Shown here: piece after piece, positions 1 to 7,700 of the stretch | Layout: the number at the start of each line of letters is the position of its first letter | Numbering within the stretch: the stretch's first letter is position 1 | Assembly: GCA_023399035.1 (NCBI GenBank) | Contig: JAEWQX010000116.1 | Coordinates: 1 to 15,095 of the forward strand | Direction of reading: 5' to 3' | Length of the DNA: 15,095 nucleotides | Source: Bacillota bacterium | Lineage (GTDB): Bacteria > Bacillota > Clostridia > Clostridiales > Clostridiaceae | Program-made: the position numbers and the translations under genes | Notes under the pieces: model-generated | Database searches by the model: none | What the model was told of the DNA's origin: nothing | Seen by the model: only the letters and a program-made list of their open reading frames with translations

Positions 1-975
1 GCATATGACCTTACTATGGTTGATGATCCATGGATGCCTGAATTCTGTGAAGCAAATGTATTAGAAGATTTGACTAAAATGGGATACAAGGAAGATGAGG
101 ATTTTGTAAAGGAATCTCTTGATGTAGGTAAAAATCCATATTCGACTGGTAATATATATGCACTTCCTTTTTCGGGGAATGTACAATTCCTATTCTACAA
201 TAAGGATGTACTGCAATCAAATAATTTAGAGGTTCCAACAACTTGGGAGGATGTTCTTAACATATCTAAAACAGTAAATGGAAAAGATGATAAAGTTGGA
301 TATGTTATCAGAGGACAGCAGGGAAATCCAATTGTTTCAGATTATTTGCCTATATTATGGGCTTATGGTGGAGATGTATTTGATAAGGAATGGAATGTTA
401 CTGTAGATTCAAAAGAAGGTAAAGAATCATTGCAGATGTATATAGACTTATTAAATAATGGTGCAGATTACGAAAAAAATGATATAGTTGCAGCAGTTTC
501 ATCAGGTAAGGGTGCTTTGAGCCTAGGCTGGCCATCATGGTATATATCAGGTGAAAACTCAACTGCTGAATATGCAGCAATACCTAATAAGATAAATGAA
601 TCATCAGAGGCTCACAGCACAGGTATGATAGGAAACTGGATGATGGGCGTTACAGCAAATTCAAAAAATAAGGAAATGGCATTAAAATTCCTTCAATATA
701 TAACAAGTAAGGAAGTACAAGCTGAAACAGCAGAAAAAGGCGGAGTTCCTACAAGAACAAGCGTACTTAGTGATAGCAGCCTTAACGAGAAATATCCGTA
801 CTTCAAGACTCTTTTAGAAGCAACTGAGAATTCAGTAATCCGTCCAAGAACATCACACTGGGCTGATATTGAAACAGCATATGGTACAGAATTATCTAAT
901 GCAATATCAGGAACAAAGACAATTGATCAGGCTTTGGCAGATGCAAAGACAGCAATAGAAGCTATTATGAAATAA
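1..975 (+). CDS. ABC transporter extracellular solute-binding protein, family 1 (5'-truncated by window edge)
   Basis: The reading frame is open from base 1, so the gene starts upstream; 324 codons are visible. The protein resembles the C-terminal three quarters of a MalE/UgpB-type (CUT1) solute-binding lipoprotein, which captures a sugar or sugar/glycerol phosphate outside the membrane and delivers it to a two-permease ABC importer. Supporting features are the hinge-region sequence GNIYALPFSGNVQFLFYNKD, the PTTWEDV segment, the WAYGGDVFD loop and the usual helical end (KTIDQALADAKTAIEAIMK). The signal peptide and lipobox are off the window. A permease gene follows after 19 bases in the same direction, consistent with an operon. 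The substrate cannot be read from the sequence. The neighbouring phosphodiesterase and phospholipase remnants make glycerol-3-phosphate or a glycerophosphodiester a reasonable guess, but an oligosaccharide is equally possible. Confidence 0.88.
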   Translation, partial: AYDLTMVDDPWMPEFCEANVLEDLTKMGYKEDEDFVKESLDVGKNPYSTGNIYALPFSGNVQFLFYNKDVLQSNNLEVPTTWEDVLNISKTVNGKDDKVGYVIRGQQGNPIVSDYLPILWAYGGDVFDKEWNVTVDSKEGKESLQMYIDLLNNGADYEKNDIVAAVSSGKGALSLGWPSWYISGENSTAEYAAIPNKINESSEAHSTGMIGNWMMGVTANSKNKEMALKFLQYITSKEVQAETAEKGGVPTRTSVLSDSSLNEKYPYFKTLLEATENSVIRPRTSHWADIETAYGTELSNAISGTKTIDQALADAKTAIEAIMK

Positions 976-994
976 TTTTAGGAGTTTGAAATTT

Positions 995-1935
995 ATGGGA
1001 AAAAGTAAGAAGGTTTTCGCTTGTAAGATGATGGCGCCATCTACCATTATATTAATTGCACTAAGTTTATTTCCACTTATGTTTGTCCTTTACTATAGTT
1101 TTACAGATTACTATTTTCTAGATAAGGGGCAGTGTAAATTTATCGGCATGGATAACTTTACTAAAATTATAGCTGATACCTATTTTAGGCAGGCAATTTA
1201 TAATACAGTAAAGTTCACTATAATGGCAGTATTGATAGAAATAATATTAGGACTTGCCATGGCGCTTTTTATAAATAATATAAAAAGGGGAAAAAGGATA
1301 ATAAGGACTTTAGTACTGCTTCCAACACTGTTGCCTCCAGTAACAGTAGCATTGATATGGCAGATAATGTTTTCAAATAATTATGGGATTATCAATGAGG
1401 TATTAAATAAAATCGGTATATCATCAGTAAACTTGCTTATGGATGTAAAGACAGCATTTTATGCAATACTTACAATTGATGTATGGCAGTATGCACCATT
1501 TGTTTTCTTACTGATTTATGCAGCGCTTCAGTCAGTTCCACAGGGTCAGTATGAAGCAGCAAAAATAGATGGAGCTAATACATGGCATAGATTTATATAT
1601 ATAACAGTTCCAAATATATCAAAGGTTATTGAAATGGTAGTATTGCTAAGAACAATCGACACATTTAGATTGTTCGATAAGATAAATATCTTACTAAAGG
1701 AGGTCCAGCTAATTCAACAGCAACAATTACTCAATATATATATCAATATGGAGTAAAAGGCTTGAAGGTTGGGTATGGTTCAGCAGCATCTCTGATAATG
1801 ACACTAATTGTTCTGGTTTTGGCATTCTTCTATATTAGGCAGACATTTAAAAAAGATGAACCAGAAAAGGCACCAAAGCCATACAGAGTTAAACAGAGAA
1901 ATAATACTGAAGTTTTAATAGATGCAGAGGCATAA
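995..1935 (+). pseudogene. ABC sugar-type permease (MalF/UgpA-like), frameshifted
   Basis: This is an inner-membrane permease of a CUT1 ABC importer. The ATG at 995 is preferred over the in-frame TTG at 986 because GGAG at 981-984 is 10 bases upstream of the ATG but almost touches the TTG. The first frame encodes several hydrophobic helices and the EAA loop (QYEAAKIDGANTWHRF) that contacts the ATPase, then runs into IDTFRLFDKINIL and goes out of frame, ending at 1756. From about 1693 the +1 frame restores the expected sequence TKGGPANSTATITQYIYQYG, a last membrane helix and a charged tail, ending at a TAA at 1933-1935. One base therefore appears missing around 1691-1693. The cause may be a real mutation or a sequencing error; the truncated product would lose its last helix. 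No second permease or ATPase gene follows. Confidence 0.85.
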
Positions 1936-1973
1936 AAAGATTTAGTAAATTTATATTATAGGAGTTAGAGAAA

Positions 1974-2171
1974 ATGATGAAAAAGATTATGACTACTTTA
2001 TTTGTAGGTTTATGTGTACTGTTATTTACGCCTGTTAATTCATATGCTGCTTCTAATAGTAATTGGATGAGTGAGATTGATGACAGCAAGTATTTATCTC
2101 AAATTTCAATTCCAGGTACTCATGATAGTGCAGCATTATATAGCAATTTTAAAATATTTTATAGTTTATAG
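1974..2171 (+). pseudogene. Phosphatidylinositol-specific phospholipase C, N-terminal stump
   Basis: The 65 codons begin with a clear signal peptide (MMKKIMTTLFVGLCVLLF, then a PVNSYAA cleavage region). The first part of a bacterial PI-PLC X-domain follows: W-M-S, DDSKYLSQISIPGTHDSAA. The IPGTHDS motif carries the first catalytic histidine of the family. The family normally needs about 300 residues, and the second histidine and the rest of the barrel are absent; after LYSNF the sequence turns into unrelated residues and stops. GGAG at 1961-1964 is correctly spaced for the ATG at 1974. The phosphodiesterase gene starts 12 bases later, so an internal deletion has probably removed the rest of this gene. 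The intact enzyme would have been secreted and cleaved phosphatidylinositol or its glycosylated forms. Confidence 0.75.
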
Positions 2172-2183
2172 CGGGTGGGTTTT

Positions 2184-2843
2184 ATGATAGATGTAAATAA
2201 GATAAATGTAACAGCTCATGCTGGATGTATGAATACAGCAATGGATAGTATTGAATCTATAGAAGCAGGAATAAAATATGGTGCAGATATTATAGAAGTT
2301 GATGTAAATATTGATAAGGATAAAAATCTTGTTCTAAGCCATGATTTACCCCAGGACAGCAGAGAGTATATTCAGTTTTATATGGTATTGGAAATCATGG
2401 AGAAGCACAGGAATGTACTATTAAATATAGATGTTAAGAGTACTGCTGTTTTATCAAGGCTTAAGGATATGATTTCAAGGTATAAATTATCGGACAGTGT
2501 ATTCTTAACTGGATTGACATTTAATGATATTGCAGAAAATAAAGAAGAATTAAAAGGAATTCATTATTTAGTTAATCTAGAAGACTCGGATATTAAAAGT
2601 ATACATGCTGAAAGATTAGTGGATAAGCTGAAAGAAATGAATGCTGAAGGAATAAATATAAATCATGAGCTTGTAACTTCTGAGTTTGCAGCTATGTGCA
2701 AGGAAGGAAAGATAATTTTAAGTGTATGGACAATTGATAATGTTGAGTATATGGACAGAGCAATAAGTTTAGGTGTAAATTCAATTACAACAAGAAATAT
2801 TGATTTGTTAAGGGATAGGATAGCTGAAAGTAGAAAAGTATAG
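2184..2843 (+). CDS. Glycerophosphodiester phosphodiesterase family protein
   Basis: A 219-residue protein of the GDPD TIM-barrel family, which hydrolyses glycerophosphodiesters to glycerol-3-phosphate and an alcohol. It has no signal peptide and is probably cytoplasmic. Visible family signatures are the N-terminal strand with its catalytic histidine (NVTAHAG), the GADIIEVDV segment with the metal-binding acid residues, and SHD, the second histidine. Its length is near the usual 220-250. The canonical HRG is HAG here and the PENT motif is replaced by MNTAMDS, so it belongs to a divergent subgroup or has weakened activity. The ATG at 2184 follows a GGGTGGG stretch; an in-frame GTG at 2175 lies inside that stretch and is less likely. 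The gene starts 12 bases after the phospholipase stump and precedes a GntR regulator, fitting a lipid head-group utilisation cluster. Confidence 0.8.
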   Translation: MIDVNKINVTAHAGCMNTAMDSIESIEAGIKYGADIIEVDVNIDKDKNLVLSHDLPQDSREYIQFYMVLEIMEKHRNVLLNIDVKSTAVLSRLKDMISRYKLSDSVFLTGLTFNDIAENKEELKGIHYLVNLEDSDIKSIHAERLVDKLKEMNAEGININHELVTSEFAAMCKEGKIILSVWTIDNVEYMDRAISLGVNSITTRNIDLLRDRIAESRKV

Positions 2844-2953
2844 AATATATTAAAAAAAGAGGTCAATATATTTATTTAAAGTATGAATGTTTTATAAGGA
2901 TCATGGACAGATAGAGTAATAAAAATTATCAGAAAGAGAGGGGGTAACTTATA

Positions 2954-3661
2954 GTGCTTTATTTAAAGGTAAAACAACAATTAGAGAAGATGATAAAAGA
3001 AGAGGTTTTTAAGAAGGGTGAAAAGCTTCCATCAGAACCTATACTTGCAAAACAGCTCCAGGTCTCAAGGTCTACCTTAAGGGAAGCAATAAAACTTTTA
3101 CAGAGACAGGGTATTTTGATCTCAAAAAATGGAGATGGAACATATGTAAATAAAAATACTGAAATTATAAACAGTTCAATGAATATTCTTCAGAGTACTG
3201 AAGCTATGATAAGAAATTCAGGACTTACAGTGTCACAGTCAGATATGACAGTATACGAGAGAAAGATGATCTATGAATGGGTGGAAAAGCTGAAAAATGG
3301 AGAAGATGCAGTAGTTATTGAAAGATTGAGAAGAAATGAAGATAAAGACCTTGCATATACCTTCAATATTATTCCTAAAAATATAGCAGGAGATTTTTTC
3401 AAAGAAGGTATAAAGGGTTCACTGCTTTACGTTTTAGAAGAAAAGCTAAATATAAAAATAAACTATGCTTTAAGTGAAATATGCATTATAGATGGTACTG
3501 GAATTTTCGATAAAAAAGCAGTTGATAAGCTAGGTGATAAAACATTATTATTAAAGCAGCTTCATTTTGATGAGAATGATAAGCCTATTTTTTATTCCTA
3601 TGATTACATGAACAATAAATATATAAAGTTCTTTGTAAAAAGGGATTTAGGAAGTGAGTAG
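2954..3661 (+). CDS. GntR-family transcriptional regulator, HutC/UTRA type
   Basis: A 235-residue two-domain repressor-like protein. Residues 1-68 form the winged-helix DNA-binding domain: LYLKVKQQLEKMI, the hallmark GEKLPSEPILAKQLQVSRST, TLREAIKLLQRQGIL, then the wing GDGTYV. Residues ~85-235 match a UTRA ligand-binding domain, seen in VIERLRRNEDKDLAYTFNII, the KINYALSEI stretch and the closing FYSYDYMNNKYIKFFV. The start is a GTG at 2954 with GAGAGGGGG about 10 bases upstream. UTRA regulators usually sense a metabolite of the pathway they control. The adjacent transporter and phosphodiesterase genes are the natural targets, but no palindromic operator is evident in 2844-2953. Confidence 0.9.
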   Translation: MLYLKVKQQLEKMIKEEVFKKGEKLPSEPILAKQLQVSRSTLREAIKLLQRQGILISKNGDGTYVNKNTEIINSSMNILQSTEAMIRNSGLTVSQSDMTVYERKMIYEWVEKLKNGEDAVVIERLRRNEDKDLAYTFNIIPKNIAGDFFKEGIKGSLLYVLEEKLNIKINYALSEICIIDGTGIFDKKAVDKLGDKTLLLKQLHFDENDKPIFYSYDYMNNKYIKFFVKRDLGSE

Positions 3662-3711
3662 GAACATAAATTATTGTTAGATTGTAATTAAATAAAAAGA
3701 GAAGATTCAAA

Positions 3712-3873
3712 ATGAATAGTATGGATGTTTATAGATATGCTGATAGGGGTGATAACAAGATAGTATACCAATGGAAAGAAGATAATATGTATTACTTCTT
3801 TGAAATTTATTATGATAATACATCAATAGAAAATGCAGATGATATAGTTGAAGAATTTGTAAATACTAGATAA
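3712..3873 (+). CDS. Small hypothetical protein, 53 residues
   Basis: An uninterrupted 53-codon reading frame (begins MNSMDVYRYADRG, ends DDIVEEFVNTR) lies between the regulator and luxS. AAAGAGAAGA about 6-8 bases upstream of the ATG is a modest ribosome binding site. The peptide is acidic and rich in aromatic residues (MYYFFEIYYDN), with no signal peptide or membrane segment, and has the composition of a small folded cytoplasmic protein. I do not recognise the family. The case for a real gene is codon use like that of its neighbours and a length above chance for such AT-rich sequence. It could also be a leftover fragment, given the damaged genes around it. Confidence 0.45.
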   Translation: MNSMDVYRYADRGDNKIVYQWKEDNMYYFFEIYYDNTSIENADDIVEEFVNTR

Positions 3874-3966
3874 TAAATTGAAATATATTGAATTTAAATA
3901 AAATCAAGTATAAAATTGAAAAAAGATGTTGATATAAACAAATAATGAAAGTATACTAATTTTATT

Positions 3967-4368
3967 AATGGACAGATTATCACTACATTTGATATCCGTA
4001 TGAAGGAACCTAACAGGGAGCCTGTAATGAATACAGCTGAGATACACACTATTGAGCATCTTGGTGCAACATTTTTAAGAAATCATGAACAATTCAAAGA
4101 AAAGGTTGTATACTTTGGACCAATGGGATGCAGAACAGGTTTTTATTTACTTCTTGCAGGTGATTATGAATCAAAAGATGTAGTAGATTTAATAACTGAA
4201 CTTTACAAATTTGTAGTAGCCTTTGAAGGGGAGGTTCCAGGAGCAGCAGCAAAAGACTGTGGAAATTATCTTGATATGAATCTTCCAATGGCTAAATATG
4301 AAGCACATAAATTTGTAGATGAAGTACTAGAAAATATTTCTGATAAAAATCTTATATATCCAAATTAA
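3967..4368 (+). pseudogene. luxS: S-ribosylhomocysteine lyase, 5'-truncated
   Basis: LuxS cleaves S-ribosylhomocysteine to homocysteine and the AI-2 precursor DPD. Clear LuxS sequence begins at NGQIITTFDIRM (3967 on) and runs unbroken to the normal C-terminus. The metal ligands HTIEH and the KDCGNYLD cysteine, and the catalytic cysteine in GPMGCRTG, are all present. About 25 N-terminal residues are missing, including the segment that normally completes the neighbouring subunit's active site with a serine and a histidine. The frame hits a TGA at 3946-3948, and no ATG, GTG or TTG with a ribosome binding site lies before the first ATG at 4000, which would remove still more. The product is therefore probably inactive. 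Searching the upstream bases in all frames finds no displaced N-terminus. Confidence 0.8.
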
Positions 4369-4381
4369 ACTTACACATAGA

Positions 4382-4425
4382 ACCCCGCGGAAACCATTTT
4401 ATTGGATTTTCGTGGGGTGTTTTAT
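4382..4425 (+). terminator. Rho-independent terminator of luxS
   Basis: ACCCCGCGGAAA.CC pairs with GGATTTTCGTGGGGT across an ATTTTATT loop, allowing G-U pairs, and is followed by GTTTTAT. The stem starts 13 bases after the luxS stop codon. Confidence 0.85.
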
Positions 4426-4495
4426 GTGTTTGCAAGGTTATGAACATATTAGTTAAATAATTAAAATGAATAATGAGTTAAATACTTTATTATAG

Positions 4496-4576
4496 CATCC
4501 TCTGTTATCTAACATAATCCTGGAGCAGATGGATAGATATCTGGAAAAACACGTTCATAGATTTAAACAGCTATAA
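4496..4576 (+). pseudogene. Fossil fragment of a group II intron-type reverse transcriptase
   Basis: Translating from 4496 gives 26 residues with PLLSNIILEQMDRYLEKHV followed by HRF, then a stop. This lines up without gaps on the PLSPLLSNIMLDELDKELEK...GHRF segment of group II intron reverse transcriptases, just before the YADD active site, including the copy at 14155-14230 in this window. No intact flanking reverse transcriptase sequence is seen. A weak continuation in another frame at 4576-4602 (KYTAKLVIF) could be a ruined RYADD region. At the DNA level it shares TTATCTAACATAAT and GAAAAAC with the resident intron but is otherwise diverged, so it is an older, separate element rather than a recent copy. 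The rest of 4426-4724 shows no gene. Confidence 0.6.
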
Positions 4577-4659
4577 AATATACTGCTAAATTGGTTATTT
4601 TTAACTGTATTTAATTATTACAAAAAAATAATAAAAACACTTTAGTTTTATATTGAATA

Positions 4660-4666
4660 TGTCGAA
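4660..4666 (+). promoter_or_regulatory. Candidate Spo0A box upstream of the M60 peptidase gene
   Basis: TGTCGAA, a perfect match to the 7-base core of the Spo0A recognition site, lies 59 bases before the peptidase start codon. Nearby AT-rich hexamers (TTGAAT at 4653-4658, TATAAA at 4681-4686) are 22 bases apart, too far for a good sigma-A promoter, so no promoter is firmly assigned. The match is short and could be chance. Confidence 0.3.
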
Positions 4667-4724
4667 AAAGATAAGTGAAATATAAAATGCTATTTATATA
4701 AAAATTAATAAGGGGGAATGTGTA

Positions 4725-7700
4725 GTGAAAAAAATAATATCATGTACACTAGCTGCTTCAATAGCAGGAACATCTATATCTACAGTTAAACCTGTAAGTG
4801 TTAAGGCTACAGACAAAGACTTAAACATATCAGAGTCAGATGTTCAAGATGCAGTTAATGTAGAAATTGAAAACACTGAAAAAATTGATGATGAATCGAC
4901 TGGTGAAGAAACGAATAAAGAAGAAACGAATATAAATGATTCTGTACAAGATGATTCATCAGAAGAATCATTAAAAGGGGAAGCTTCTGAAGAAAATGCT
5001 GATAAAGATTCATCAGCTGATGATGATTCTAAAGAAAATGCTGATGAAAGCACATCAGATAATGAAAATACATCAGATGAGGAAACTTCTAAAGAAAATA
5101 CTGATGAAAATGCAGCAGATAATGAAGGTGCATCAGCAGAAGATAGTCTTACAGAAGAGGTAGAAGAAGATGCTGATATACAAGATATAGATGGAGAAAA
5201 TTCAGATATATTAGATGCGCAGAACAATACTTCTAGTAATCCAGTAATTAAAGGAAAGCTTGAATTAGATATGAATTTTGTTATGCCTTTAGTTGATTCA
5301 GATAATTTAGACCTTACTATAGAGCTGTCACATGGGAATGATATTGTAAAGCGTGTTGACTTATCAAAAAATTCTACAAATGTATCATCTAAAAAATCAA
5401 AAGCAGTTAAATTGAAAGATAAGAATTCAAAGTTAGATTCAGACTTAGATGCAAATTTAGATGCAGGTTTGGATTCAGAAATAACTTATAAGTTAGAAAA
5501 ATATAATTTCAAAAGGCAGCTTATTAGTGAAGACAGTGAGAATGAAAGTATTTATTATATTAAGATTACTTTTGAAGGTTTAGAAAAAGGAATCTATTCA
5601 TTAAATGTTTTAGGTTCAGGATACGTAGAGACAAGCATAGATGATATTGACTTAACAGATTACTCAAAGAGAGTAAAGCTTGCAAGTTCAGAATCTAAAA
5701 CAGGATACAATACTGTATTCCTTGCAGGTGATGTTAATGAAGATAAAACAATTGATATGGATGACTATCAGATAGTATTCGAGAAAATCGGAAAAAAGAT
5801 CAGCGGAAATGATTTAAAGAAATACGATTTAAACAGAGATGGAAAAATCGATATAGCAGATTTATCAATAATACATGAGAATATTGGTAAATCCCAGGAG
5901 AATGTAACTATTGAAGATACAGATAAAATCATAGACGTTAATCACATAAATATGAGCAGTAATGCTGTTCTTAGCGGCAGTACAATCAGCGATATATTAG
6001 TAGATGATAATTCATCTGTACAATTATCGTTAGCAGATGGAGAAGGGCCAAGCACTGAAAATCCAATAAGTTTATCTTTTGATTTATCAGGAGCCATAAA
6101 CAGAAGAAGAAGTTCAGGAATAGAAATGGAACAGATTGTAATAAAATCTCCTGAAGATACAGACGATGCAGGTGCACCATCTGCAGGATTTATTACATAT
6201 GAAGATGAGGATGGAAATACACATAAGGTGGAATTCGGCAATGAAGACATTGACAGCCATTCTTCTGAAAGTGATGATTTAGTAATAGATTTAGGAACAC
6301 AGGTAGCTGTAAAACAGATATCCATTAATGTAACAGCTAACAGAGGAAATAAGAATATATCTCAAATAGCAAAAATTGAGTTTTTAAATAATGTATATAA
6401 AGAACTTCCAAAGCCTGATATGAATATACCGGTTATAAAAACAGTTGAAACATCTACAGAAATGCATGACGAAAGAATAACAATATCATGGGAGCCTGAA
6501 GCAAATGTTACAAGCTATGAAGTAAAATATGAAAAACTAAATGAAAACGGTCAGTCTGTAAAAACTAAGACCCTTCAAACAAACAAAACTGAATTAAATA
6601 TCTTAGATAAGGATATAAAACCTTATGATATTTACAGAGTAAGTGTACAAGCATTAAACGGTGAATGGGCTAGTGGATATGAAGAAAAGAGCGATGACCA
6701 TCCTGGATATGATGGAAAACCTGATAATGTTGATGAAAATTTTGTTCCAAGTGAAGATTATTATAATGGAGACAAAGGAAGTGTAACTGAAATACAGGTA
6801 ATTCCTTTAAGACTTCCAGAAGTTCCAAGAAATCTTACTACTATTCCAGGATATAAATCATTCACAGTATCATGGGAAGACCATAGACAGGCAAGAGATT
6901 TTGATGTTTACTACAGAAAAGTAGGAGATTCACAGTGGATAAAGGCAAACAAAGAATTAGTAAGAGCTCATACTTATACAATACCTGATTTAGAGGATGA
7001 AACAACTTATGAAGTATCTGTTACTGCAACTAATCATTTTGGAACAAGCGGTATGTCTGAAATATACATTGCAAGTACAACTTCATTAAAAGAACCTACA
7101 GTACCTCAATATAAGTTAATTAACAAGAAAACATCTGATAATGAAATTGGTACATCACATATTGTTAATGTAAGAAATAAGATTGATGCAGATGGATGGG
7201 ATCCAAGTGACAAAAACTTAACTGTGGATACTCAAAATGCAGTAGTAGATGGTGATTTCTCAACTGCATTAAAATGTAATGACTGGGATATGGGAGCTTA
7301 TTATGGAGCTGACAGAGGATCAGAAATAACATTTGATAAGGAATATGAAATAGGAAAAGTAATACTTACTAAAGCTTATCAAGGCGGGTATGATGGTTAC
7401 TTTGTAAGAGTAAAGGTAACATATTGGGATGAAAATGGAAATAAGAACTCTACATTTACAGAGTCAATAGAAACAAGAACTTCTAATGGACAGCAGTATC
7501 ATATTGCAAAACTTGATAAGCCTATAAAAGCCAAAAAGATTAAAGTTGATACCGGCGGAGGCGGCTGGCAGACAATATCTGAGCTTATGTTCTATGAATA
7601 TGACAGTATAGAAGATGATATTAAAGCATTATATACTGATAGTTTAAGAGTTGAACTAAAACCTGGTGTTATTCAGGAAGATATAGATAAATTATATGAA

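Noticed and set aside
2844..2953. Hairpin AATATATT...AATATATT after the phosphodiesterase as a terminator
   Set aside because: The arms are only self-palindromic AT sequence, with too little stability to call.
4496..4576. Reverse transcriptase fossil as a recent partial copy of the resident intron
   Set aside because: Identity is confined to short runs such as TTATCTAACATAAT; most codons differ, so it derives from a separate, older element.
4426..4724. VirR box (CCCAGTTNTNCAC-like) ahead of the protease gene
   Set aside because: No match to either half of the consensus was found.
4844..5227. Minus-strand 127-codon Ser-rich frame opposite the acidic tract
   Set aside because: It is the complementary shadow of Asp/Glu/Ser codons and lacks any start signal.
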